This document shows positions 51,817-60,996 of a stretch of DNA of 64,000 bases, piece after piece. The stretch is from assembly GCA_022885665.1 (NCBI GenBank), contig JAGQDJ010000172.1, positions 48,018-112,017 of the forward strand. Reading direction: 5' to 3'. The notes under the pieces are model-generated. The model worked only from the letters and a program-made list of their open reading frames with translations, did no database searches and was not told where the DNA came from. The stretch's first letter is position 1. Each line of letters opens with the position of its first letter. This DNA is from Triops longicaudatus. Its lineage: Eukaryota; Arthropoda; Branchiopoda; Notostraca; Triopsidae. The position numbers and the translations under genes were made by a program.

Positions 51817-52325
51817 TGTGACGCGCACTTTCGTCATGGGGACGATTTTGCACGTCGGGTCCTTAAGGAAACGGTCTGCTTGTGGGATATAAGTGTATTC
51901 AGTGGGGATACACGGGTTAACTTAGCCCTGTGCCGGCCTTACAGCTGGCAACACTTTGGTCACCACCTTACCACCGCAACACACTACCACCTTCACTATC
52001 GCATATCAACTACTCACTCACCACATCTACTTTACCACTCTTCAACTCTCCATTACTCTACGGCTCTACTCTACTTCTTCGACTCTACTCTCTGTTCGCC
52101 TGCCACTAAAAAGCTCTTCACGCAACTAGCTCTCTACTTATAGCAGAGCGCGGCCCGCCAAGCCAGCTTGGTCTACGTGCCCAGCCATGCTGACTCGGCG
52201 GACGCCAGTCATCCTACTCCCGGCATCTGAGTCTAACATGCAAGGGGCCCCGGATGATGGGCTTCGGATGGCCGGACGTCGCACCAGATACATTTAAGCA
52301 AACCTAAGCACATTATTTCGTTACA
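51817..52325 (-). mobile_element. Solo LTR of the gypsy-type family, 509 bp
   Basis: In minus orientation it starts TGTAACGAAATAATGTGCTT and ends GCGCGTCACA (TG...CA). Both sides carry the same 4-bp duplication ATAT (51813-51816 and 52326-52329). The sequence matches the LTRs of the element at 52832-56066 along its whole length apart from indels in a CT-rich middle. No internal region follows, so it is a solo LTR left by recombination. Confidence 0.88.
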
Positions 52326-52337
52326 ATATTGCCATGG

Positions 52338-52831
52338 TCTAAATCGTCTAGCGTACAATTTCAGCACGTCGGGTCCGTAAAGGAACGGTCTTCTTGGGGT
52401 TTACGCATGTATTCGTGTTCTAAGGTCAAAGGGGATAATTCTGCCCTGTGCAGAGCCCTCACAGATAACGCCACTCTGGTCACTACCCTAACTGTCGAGT
52501 ATATACACTCTCTATCACGCTATGTCTCGCTCTCCCGCCCTGTTACTCTAGTACTACTCTACCGGTGCATCACTAAGCTACCCACGCATCACTACCCTAC
52601 CACCAGAGCGCGGGCCCGCCATGTCAACCTGGTCTAGCCATGCTGACTCGGCGGGCGCCAGAGAGCGCAGATTGAGTCTGATTTCTAGATGGTCGAGGCG
52701 TTTTCGTAATACTCCCTGGGGCTTCACAAGCGTGTTTCACAATGCAATTACACAAATAGGGAAGCACAAGAACATTATTGACATACCACAGCTAAACACA
52801 ATCATTAATTTGGCAGTAGCGGCATTGATAT
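52338..52831 (-). pseudogene. Older LTR fragment joined to an env C-terminal fragment
   Basis: Positions about 52338-52664 are a diverged LTR of the same family (GCACGTCGGGTCC, CTGTGCAGAGCC). They pass directly at GGCGCCAG into about 52665-52831, which matches the env transmembrane/cytoplasmic-tail segment of the neighbouring element (53510-53670) with many changes. The untranslated region, polypurine tract and U3 end expected between env and LTR are deleted. The element at 52832 begins exactly where this env fragment breaks off. Confidence 0.7.
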
Positions 52832-53320
52832 TGTGACGCGCACTTTCGTCGGGAGGACGAATTTCGCACGTCGGGTCCTTGGGAAAACGGTCGGCTTGTG
52901 GAATAGGAGTGTAATTGACGAGGATACAGGGGATTAGCTCGGCCCAATACAGGGGCCTCACAACTTACAACACTTTTACCACCGTCTTACCACTGCAACA
53001 CTCTTACCAACCTTCACTATCGCATCACATTCAACACATCTACTCTACTTAGAGTCAGCTACTTTACAACTAGTTCATCTCTATTGCTCTCTCGCCTGCC
53101 ACTCTAACAAATTAGGGCCCCCCATGCAACTAGCTCACCTCTACTTATAGCAGAGCGCGGCCCGCCAAGCCAGCCTGGTCTACGTGCTTAGCCATTCTGA
53201 CTCGGCGGACGCCAGTCATCCTACTCCCGGCATCCGAGTCTCACATGCAAAGGGCCCCGGATGATGGGCTCCGGATGGCCGCATACATTTAAGCAAAGCC
53301 AAGCACATTATTTCGTTACA
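52832..53320 (-). repeat. 3' LTR of the minus-strand element
   Basis: TG...CA bounded and preceded (minus strand) by the polypurine tract. Starts TGTAACGAAATAATGTGCTT like the other LTRs. Confidence 0.88.
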
Positions 53321-53340
53321 ATGCCCCCCCCCCCCTTAGG
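53321..53340 (-). other. Polypurine tract of the minus-strand element
   Basis: On the minus strand it reads CCTAA, twelve G, then CAT immediately before the LTR. This is the plus-strand primer site of the element. Confidence 0.8.
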
Positions 53341-53475
53341 CTCAACCGTCCTCGGTGAGCCCACCTGTAGCGCTACATCAATGGGTTACCTATTACACTA
53401 CTAGCTGAATCAACTGGAGAAAAGCATGTCAAACAAAGGTAACTTACAAAAATGGGGTCACACTGGAGCCACTTA

Positions 53476-54503
53476 CTAGGGATCGGGGTCAATCACACAG
53501 TTTTCGTGCGCCTTGAGTCTAGTCTCTAGCTGATCAAGACGTTTTCGCAATGCTCCCTGGGGCTTTACAATCGTGTACCACCGTGTAATCACACCAATAG
53601 GGATGCACAAAAACATTACCGACATGACACAGCTCACCATAACCATTAATTTGGCGGCAGCAGCATTGGTGTCTTCCAAGGTCAACGCTAAAGAAACGCC
53701 AGTTCCCGCGTCCAAGAAGTTGGATATCGGGTCGGGTGTATTTCCTGACAATTCGCTCGCAGCGTTTAGTGATTTCCCTCTCGTCCTCTGAGATGATGGC
53801 AGATAATACATTTATAACTGGTAGAAATGCGTTATAAACTACGCTTGCCCTGACAAACTACTTCTAAGCTGTCTCCTCGACATCGCGCCAACTCACTCGT
53901 TGTCAATTCCAAGTAAAACTCGCGGTTCTGCGTTACCGCTACGTACTCCGGGAGGTCTAATATCGAACCCACTACTTGATTTCCACTAATGAAGATTATG
54001 ACTTCGGCGTCTAGCATCTCTTGCACATGTTGCTGTATAAGCTCTCGTTCTCTGAAACTACTACGGTACGGGGCCTGAGCAATGGGCCTCGATTCGCCTG
54101 TGTCGATTGCATGCTCACTAACTGTGCTGTGACCGAGGTCATGATTTTCGCTAGCGAAGCACCGAAGGTTCTTCCGCAGCAGCTTCCGGAGGGCCTCCAC
54201 TTGGTGGTCCTCTAGGTTTCGAGCAATTGACTGCTCCAGGACTTCAATGCTAACTGGTTTACGAGGAACCTCGGGTCCCACTGCTGTCGAGCTCTCCGCG
54301 TCGTAGGTACTGGCTATCTCTAAGACCATCCCCTTGAACACCCATTGGGGCTGTGGACTAAAATTAACAAGAACAACCTTCGCGGCTTTTCCACTACGGT
54401 CAACGATTGACCTACCGAAACTGATGCCCTTTTCGCTAAAAACTCTTGAACTGGGCTCTAGCAGAGCCTCACGACTCGCAATCGGTCGGCCGCGCAGCTG
54501 CAA
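53476..54503 (-). pseudogene. pol fragment fused in frame to an env tail
   Basis: From 54503 to about 53998 the frame matches the linker and start of reverse transcriptase of the plus-strand element (LRGRPIASREALLEP, HAIDTGESRPIAQAPYRSSF). At about 53998 it switches, without frame loss, to sequence absent from that pol (EYVAVTQNREFYLELTTSEL, then Cys-containing), which resembles the end of the ectodomain of insect errantivirus-type Env. A stop at 53832 and a frame change follow. The next frame (53811-53476) has a hydrophobic membrane segment (about 53584-53649) and a basic, charged cytoplasmic tail. The RT core through integrase is deleted. Env identity is inferred from layout and style. Confidence 0.65.
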
Positions 54504-54618
54504 CTCAACACATCCGGGTTCACCCTATCATCGGCCCTCTCGTTCGTAACCTTGGTTAACTCGCTCACCTCCTCTTTGAGGTCTAGTCTGTCACATACCC
54601 TTGACCCTGGGCTAACCA

Positions 54619-55541
54619 CTAGCCCGCAATACCCTCGGCCTCTCTGGGCAGTCTGGTAAACTCAATTCTTCGTCTTTCGTAGGCGGCAAACTCTTCCTCA
54701 CCTTCTGTAGGCGTTAAACTCTGCCCCTTGCCCTCTATGGGCGGCAAACTCTGCTCCTTGCCTCTTGTAGGCACTAATCTCTCCCCCTCGCCATCTGTAG
54801 GCGCTAAAGTCTCCTCCTCTTCGCTTTCCCATTCGGCTCTTCGGCGGCTAGGTAACACATTTTGGGCCCACTTCGATTTTCTCGCACGATCTTGCCCTTC
54901 CACAACACTAATCACTTCCTCAAGGAACGGTTCACACGTCCTCAGGCGGGTAACTCGGATCTGATCCAGGAGTGACGGTCGCAGACCGTGCGCCAGGTGT
55001 TCCAACCGGTCTTCCTCAGCCATATCTCGGTCGATTTGGTCGCAGAGGTCCAACACGTCGTGGTAGTACTCCTCTGGGCTCTCCTCCGTGTATTGATATC
55101 GGTTTAGCAGTTTCTCCTTGAGGTAGTGACGGTGGTTCTGTCGCAAAAACCTTTGTCTGAAGCTGTCAGCGAAGTCGTCCCATGACGCCGCTGGGCGGGT
55201 ACCGTGGTACGTTCGGTCGAACCATGATCGGGCAGGTCCTGTCAAGTAAACGTCTACGAAGGCCAGTTTACCCTCCTCGGACCAGGCGTTATAGTAGTCC
55301 CTTCGAATCGCAGGGGATCGTCGCCTACCTTGCCTTCGAACGTTTTGGGCTCCTTAGCCCGTCGGATGCGCTCACGCTGAAACTGTTGGCTTATCATGGT
55401 AACGGTCTTATAGGCGGTGGAAGGACTGCTCTCACTTGAAGGTGGCTGGTCTTCCTCTTGTGTTTTACGTGCTGCACTGCGGGTGGTGACGGGGCAAATA
55501 ACCGAACTTCCTTTCGGTACAGGAGTTGGCTTGTTGGTCAT
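54619..55541 (-). pseudogene. gag: Broken gag of the minus-strand element
   Basis: Starts MTNKPTPVPKG at 55541 and matches the plus-strand element's gag (VCPVTTRSAAR, GGPARSWFDRTY, SPEEYYHDVLDLCDQIDRDM). A small deletion with frame change near 55290-55310 (GDDPLRF instead of GDDPLRWLRDY) splits it into two open frames (55541-55254 and 55245-54619). At about 54818 capsid sequence (RRRAEWESE) jumps straight into the acidic 10-residue repeats that lie between protease and RT in the other element. The nucleocapsid zinc knuckle and the protease are therefore deleted. Confidence 0.85.
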
Positions 55542-55625
55542 CACAACAACGTCTGACTGTCCTAAAACGCACTTTCCCCTCTCTTTTGTTGTAACGTTCT
55601 TAGTTCCACAAGTCTTACTTGACCT

Positions 55626-55643
55626 TTCCCGGTCGATGCACCA
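55626..55643 (-). other. Primer-binding site, tRNA-Gly-like
   Basis: Two bases after the LTR, the minus strand reads TGGTGCATCGACCGGGAA. This is complementary to a tRNA 3' end ...TTCCCGGTCGATGCACCA, which resembles tRNA-Gly with one difference from the commonest arthropod form (CCGATGCA). The same site occurs in the plus-strand element. Confidence 0.6.
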
Positions 55644-55645
55644 AT

Positions 55646-56066
55646 TGTGACGCGCACTTTCGTCGTGAGGACGAATTTCGCACGTCGGGTCCTTAGGAAA
55701 ACGGTCTGCTTGTGGAATATAAGTGTATTTGAGGGGAATACAAGAGTGAACTTAACCCGGTTCCGGGCTTTACAACTTACAACACTTTAGCAACCGCCTT
55801 ACCACTGCAACACACTACCACCTTCACTATCGTTACTCACTCAGCTACTAACTAACTCCTCCATGCACCTAGCTCACCTCTACTTATAGCGGAGCGCGGC
55901 CTGCCAAGCCAGCTTGGTCTACGTGCCTAGCTGACTCGGCGGACGCCAGTCATCCTACTCCCGGCATCCGAGTCTTGCATGCAAAGGGGTCCCGGATGAT
56001 GGGCTTCGGATGGCCGGACGTCGCGCCATATACATTTAAGCAAGCCAAGCACATTATTTCGTTACA
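55646..56066 (-). repeat. 5' LTR of the minus-strand element
   Basis: TG...CA bounded. About 70 bp shorter than the 3' LTR through deletions in the CT-rich CACTATCG...CTAACTAACT region. Confidence 0.88.
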
Positions 56067-56767
56067 ATATATAATAAATTACTTCCTGGTGTTACTTCAT
56101 ACAGCAGTAAGAACGTATAATTTTATGTACACCTTTGTTACATTTGTTTCGTCCCTAATCTCTATTCTTTTCATACGAAGTTTATTAACGACTAACTTGT
56201 ATGTTTTGCGAAGAATTTGACCATGTATATCCTCAAAGGATCTATTGTTTATTAATTATGCAGTGGCGCCGCGTTAGAATTGACCAGAGCTGCAACGCTC
56301 AAAATGAAATAAGCGTGTTGAGGTCGTACCGCCGTCTAATGGACAAAAATTAAAATTCAGCTGTAAAAGCAAAGAAGCGTCGAAAACAAGTTTCGGGTGG
56401 GTTACTTTTTGGTTTGATTAAAAGGTCTCTCTTTTCGCGTCAGTTTCATTAGAGATTGTCTGATGTTTCATCATAGGTGATTCACGATTCCCTTTTTGTT
56501 AATTGGATTTTTAGCAGGAATTTTCGGGTGCAAATCTTTATATTTTGCTCAAATTTTTCGAAAGTATCCAAGGCTCACTGTGCTCATTGAATCTTTAACC
56601 TAGTGCTTGCTAAATATAGGGAGAAAATGAATATCTGTCGTGCACATTCAATGAAACATGAGGTAAATATATCCTCCAGGATAAAACATCTTGTTCCATT
56701 CCAAACCCGAAAACACGAAATGGCTTTGCTGAGAACAAGCTGGTGAACTGCCAGAAAAACGCTTTAC

Positions 56768-57078
56768 ACATGCTGTCAATGACAAAAGGAGCCATCCTTA
56801 AAGAACCAGGAAAGCCAGTATTGTTGATCGAGGAGTTCAAGCTTATCAGTCCAACAGGACTCAATTCGAGGCCAGTGAAGCAATAGTGCCAGGGGCCATT
56901 TATCAACACACGAGCCATTAATTTCTTGTTTCCCGCTGGAGCAGCGAGCTCGGACAGCAGACTCCAATCTATTGCATGAAACTGGAACGTAAAAGTAGAA
57001 AAGCTACTGGTGGAAGGGTGCTCAATCCAACCAGAAGGTCCCAGGTAACCCATTGTGCTATTGTTGGAGCCATTTGCA
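56768..57078 (-). CDS. Candidate exon of unknown gene, N-glycosylation-rich
   Basis: A good acceptor (CCACTTTCCTCTCCTTTAG) precedes an open stretch of about 103 codons that ends at a GTAAAG donor. The open frame itself runs on both sides (56610-57125). The sequence begins ANGSNNSTMGYLGPSGWIEH, has several N-x-S/T sites and mixed hydrophobic/aromatic composition (STFTFQFHAIDW, WHYCFTGLEL), and looks like an extracellular domain. I do not recognise the family. It could belong to the same gene as the Ig-like exon at 58219-58385, which lies upstream on the same strand. Confidence 0.3.
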
Positions 57079-57679
57079 CTAAAGGAGAGGAAAGTGGTTC
57101 TGCATCCAAAACAGCGCGCCAGCAACTTAGGACCGTAAAAACCCCAAGGCCATAAGGGTAAAGTATTCCAATGTTATTAAAATAATGCTCAATATGCAAA
57201 ATTTTCCTATTGAAGACGTGATAAGGTTTAAATTACTTATAGAAATATGTGGACAATAGTCCGAGCAAAGTTTTGGGCGCAATGTCGCAATCCAAACCCG
57301 ATAGCCCGACGTATCCTCGACATAGCGTGCAAGTACCACGATCTTTTACGGAGTAGTACTAAATACACGGCTTAGGCTTGAAGCAAGCAACAGGTAACTT
57401 GTCCCAAAGTACTCCTAATGGCTTCGAGCTACTGTTTAGGGAGGTCGTGTTCCTGCTACAGGCGTTGGACACAAAGAAAAGGCAGTCAAATACTCCGAGC
57501 GTTTGGCTATTCTGTAACCCTTGCACTTGGAAAGCATGGGAGCTTGGATGGCTCGTGTTGTCCATAATAGGCGGTACTTTGGCTACAAGGGAGTGACAGT
57601 TTTTTACAAAATTAGTCTGAAGTGTTCGAAATGCGGTTACCTAACACTTCCAGTTTCACAGGTGTGGCGTTGTGTTTAT

Positions 57680-58015
57680 AGTATTACGTTCTACACTTTT
57701 CCAAATTCCGTTTATTGTAAGTTCCACTTCACAATTACACTACAATCGCTACAAGATAAACATTACTTCAACCACTCTTCCTCTCGGGCTAATCCTCACT
57801 GACCAACCTATTTGTCTTCCCTTAACTAACTCCTTTGTCTTTCCTCCACTAACTAACTGGAATTGCCACTCTCCTTGGTCTTCTATCACCCTTGACCTGT
57901 CGCTCTCCCCGCAATCACCTTACATTACCTCATCGAGTCCCCAAAGAGGACACTTCGAGGAAAGCAGCCAAGGAGCGTGGGAGTAACAAAGCTCAAACCG
58001 GATACGGAACGCCAC
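57680..58015 (-). repeat. Diverged LTR-like fragment
   Basis: Read on the minus strand, 58013 downward resembles the first half of the LTR at 59410: GTGGCGTTCCGTATCCG, GCTCCTTGG, TTTCCTCGAAG, GGGGACTCGA, AGGTGA and GACAGGTCAAGG occur in the same order. The remainder diverges. It is the older or opposite-strand relative of that LTR. Confidence 0.6.
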
Positions 58016-58218
58016 AATAGTTACTTAAATCTATCGCTTGACATATGTAAGAGTCGCTGTCGTTAAAAGTGATCCTTGAAGTCTTCAGTGTAGCTTTCGG
58101 CCGAACTCGATTTCAAGACTTCTGAATTTCGGCAATATGAGCATTAAAACTCGCAATTTGCCATAAACCAGCGAATCGAGTCTTTTGGTCATTAACTTTT
58201 TTTATAAGCCCAACTCAC

Positions 58219-58385
58219 GCAATGAGCTTGAAAATCCGCGGAATTCTTTGTCATTTCCGTTTTCGTCCATATAGAACCATGTAATAATTTTTGGTACTTG
58301 AAGGTTACAGAACATGCCACGCTTACATCATCAGATTCTATGGGAGAGTCCGTGGTTCTTGTAAGCCAAAAGCCTTCAGGAATGT
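58219..58385 (-). CDS. Candidate Ig-like domain exon of an unlinked host gene
   Basis: Splice acceptor ATTGTTTTTAG lies at 58386-58396 and a strong donor GTGAGT starts at 58218 (minus strand). The exon is 167 nt: two bases completing a split Asp codon plus 55 full codons. The peptide reads DIPEGFWLTRTTDSPIESDD, then VSVACSV...YQ...GSIW. This is the B-strand Cys and C-strand Trp pattern of an Ig domain, in the style of PDGFR/VEGFR-related receptors. No flanking exon could be joined with certainty, so the gene is unknown; repeats surround it. Confidence 0.45.
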
Positions 58386-59409
58386 CTAAAAACAATATTT
58401 GTGAAGGTTACAAAGTGTAACAATGAACGTTACGAATTACCAGAGACGACGACACGCTTAGTATCGTATCGACGATTGGGATTGCAAGCAATGCAAATGT
58501 GCACACCGGATATCCTCGCTATTCCGGTGTACACAGAAAACGCTACTTTCTAGTCTTTATACGTTTAGGCCTACGTGAGGTTAGCGAAGTTTAGTGAAAA
58601 GTCAAGCCTGTTCGTAAAATGTATTTCTAATATTTTAAGTTTATGATTTTATACGTTAAATTTTTCCAACATTTGAAGAAGTTGCTGTATCGGATACATG
58701 ATTTCATCGCCAATGACAACATAAATTTGTGTAATTTACATCTGTATGTTGCAAAAACATGGGTTAACAGTCGTATGCTGATTAGCCATTGTATTCAATT
58801 ACGGAACTACAAGCACCGATCCCTAATGCGCTCAGAAAACGGTTCAAGGATAACAAAGGGAAGGTCTTCAGGTACTGGTACGTAGGTACTAGGATTCCTT
58901 GAAGGCGGGTGCACGCATAGTTTAATTGTTTGGTAGGAGATTTCTTGGAAGATATAAAGAGAGCGATTCGGCAAGTGTCGATTCGGTCGGTTATTTTGGT
59001 AGCTTCGAAGAATTTGAGAACACTAAATGTAGGCGAAAAAGTCAATTTGGAATACTGTGGAGATGGTGTGGAGAAAACAATGTAAAAGTGGATTAGACAG
59101 CTACGCGGAATTGTGTAACCTGTCGGGTAAGCATGTCATGAAACCAAGTGGATTCGCCGTTACGGAACTCCTCCATGTTGGAAAATCCTGTAGTTAATTT
59201 CTACACCCTCCAATTATCCACGCAGAAGTCCTTGGGAGTTCAAATTCGGCAGAAATCCGGGAGTCAACAGTCGAAATAGCCGAGGTGGATAGTAGAAGTA
59301 GGGTAAGGTAATTCAAGAAACTATTCGATGACGGAGTGTTATGAAGGTTGTTGACGTCGTACATAGTATGATCTTTGTACGTCTTTGTATGTCGTTCCCA
59401 ACATAGTAT

Positions 59410-59944
59410 TGTAACGCAAGAATGTGCTTAGGGCTGCTAGCAGTAGTGTGTTAAGGTGTGTGGCGTTCCGTATCCGTCTTGAGCATTGTCACCCCCAAGC
59501 TCCTTGGATGCCTTCCTCGAAGCGTCGTCTCTGGGGACTCGAAGTGCAACGCAAGGTGACTGCGGGAGGGTGACAGGTCAAGGCTAAGGTAAGTAGATAA
59601 AAGGTCAAGGGGAGAGGCGGCTCAGTTAGTTTGAGTTAGAAAAGGAAAGTCGAAGGAGTTGAACAGAGAGAGTGGCAGGCAAGTAGAGCCGAAGAGTGGA
59701 ACAATAGTTGCGTTGCGGGTGAGTTGCGCTAGTTGCGTTGATGATGAGTAGTTGAGTAGTGGCAACGGTGGTAGTGCGTTGCGATGGTAAGGTAGTGACC
59801 AACGTGTTGTAATCTGTAAGGGCCCGGCACAGGGTAGAGTTATCCCCTATATCCCCATCGAATACACGCGTATCCCGCAAGCAAACCGTTTCCTTAAGGA
59901 CCCGACGTGCTAAGATCGTCCCCACGACGGAACAGCGTGTCACA
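59410..59944 (+). repeat. 5' LTR (full), 535 bp
   Basis: Starts TGTAACGCAAGAATGTGCTT and ends GTGTCACA. Its first 230 bp differ from the LTRs of the minus-strand element, but the second half matches them, so it is a subfamily variant. It also matches the fragment at 57680-58015. The primer-binding site TGGTGCATCGACCGGGAA follows at 59948-59965. Confidence 0.88.
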
Positions 59945-60047
59945 ATTTGGTGCATCGACCGGGAACGGTCAGGTAAGACTTGCAGGATCGAGAACATTAC
60001 GAAAAAGAGGGGGGTAAGCTTTTTAGAACGGTCAGGGATTAGTTGTG

Positions 60048-60187
60048 ATGCCCCACGTACCAACCCGCGTTCCGAAAGTAAGTTCGGTTATCTGCCGCGT
60101 CACCGCCCGAAGTGCGGCACGGAAACCTCTACAGGAAGACCAATCTCCTTCGCCCGAAAGTAGTCCTTCCAACGCTTACAAAACAGG
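60048..60187 (+). pseudogene. gag: gag 5' fragment, first copy
   Basis: Starts MPHVPTRVPKVSSV and matches the first 45 or so codons of the full gag downstream, then runs into LTR sequence at about 60190-60200 (GGGGCCCAAAAATTTTTAGTGG). Confidence 0.8.
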
Positions 60188-60199
60188 GGCCCAAAAATT

Positions 60200-60494
60200 T
60201 TTAGTGGCAGGCGAACAGAGAGTAGAGTCGAAGAAGTAGAGTAGAGCCGTAGAGTAGTGAAGAGTTGAAGAGTGGTAAAGTAGATGTGGTGAGTGAGTAG
60301 TTGAGATGCGATAGTGAAGGTGGTAGTGTGTTGCGGTGGTAAGGTGGTGACCAAAGTGTTGCCAGCTGTAAGGCCCGGCACAGGGCTAAGTTAACCCGTG
60401 TATCCCCATTGAATACACTTATATCCCACAAACAGACCGTTTCCTTAAGGACCCGACGTGCAAAATCGTCCCCACGACGAAAGTGCCCGTCACA
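60200..60494 (+). repeat. Partial LTR, second copy, with primer-binding site
   Basis: Begins in the middle of the LTR (GTGGCAGGCGAACAGAGAGTAG) and runs to the normal LTR end (CCCGTCACA at 60494). A mutated primer-binding site follows (TGGTGCAACGAGCGGGA, 60497-60514). Confidence 0.85.
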
Positions 60495-60595
60495 ATTGGT
60501 GCAACGAGCGGGAGCGGTCAGATAAGACTTGTGGGATTAAGAACATTACAAAAAAAGAGAGGGGTAAGCTTTTAGAATAGTCAAGCTTCGTTGTA

Positions 60596-60831
60596 ATGTC
60601 CAACGAGCCAACACCTGTTCCAAAAGGAAGTTCGGTCATTTGCCCCGTCACCACCCGAAGTGCAGCACACAAACCTCAAGAAGAAGACCAGCCTCTTTCA
60701 ACCGAAAGCAGTCCTTCCACCGCCTACAAGACCGTAGCCATGATAAGCCAGCAATTCCAGTGCGAGCGTATTCGGCGGGCTAAGGAGCCCAAAACGTTCG
60801 AAGGCAAGGTAGGCGACGATCCCCTGCGATT
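60596..60831 (+). pseudogene. gag: gag 5' fragment, second copy
   Basis: ATG at 60596 (MSNEPTPVPKGSSV). It matches about the first 79 codons of the full gag up to KVGDDPLRF, then jumps into LTR U5 sequence. Confidence 0.85.
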
Positions 60832-60834
60832 CTG

Positions 60835-60892
60835 CGTTTTCCTAAGGACCCGACGTGCGAAATTCGTCCTCACGACGAAAGTGCGCGTCACA
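60835..60892 (+). repeat. LTR end fragment, third copy, with primer-binding site
   Basis: Only the last 58 bp of the LTR (TTCCTAAGGACCCGACGTGC...GCGCGTCACA), followed by an intact primer-binding site at 60895-60912 and a third gag start. Confidence 0.85.
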
Positions 60893-60996
60893 ATTGGTGC
60901 ATCGACCGGGAAAGGTCAAGTAAGACTTGTGGAACTAAGAACGTTACAACAAAAGAGAGGGGAAAGTGCGTTTTAGGACAGTCAGACGTTGTTGTG

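Larger units (their letters stand above)
52832..56066 (-). mobile_element. Internally deleted env-bearing gypsy-type LTR retrotransposon, 3.2 kb
   Basis: Both LTRs are present: the 5' LTR at 55646-56066 (421 bp) and the 3' LTR at 52832-53320 (489 bp), in minus orientation, starting TGTAAC and ending GTCACA. The 4-bp target duplication is ATAT (52828-52831 and 56067-56070). A primer-binding site follows the 5' LTR and a polypurine tract precedes the 3' LTR. The interior is only 2.3 kb and holds a broken gag, a piece of the pol linker and early RT, and an env tail. Nucleocapsid, protease, most of RT, RNase H and integrase are missing. The LTRs differ by indels, so the copy is not recent. It cannot be autonomous. 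Confidence 0.9.
56067..59409. other. Single-copy-looking interval between two retroelements
   Basis: AT-rich DNA from 56067 to about 56600, candidate minus-strand exons at 56768-57078 and 58219-58385, an LTR-like fragment (57680-58015), and from 58500 to 59409 no supported feature. An open frame at 57359-57565 (minus, GLQNSQTLGVFDCLFFVSNA) is preceded by a plausible acceptor (CCCTTGTAG) but has no recognised domain. Confidence 0.5.
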
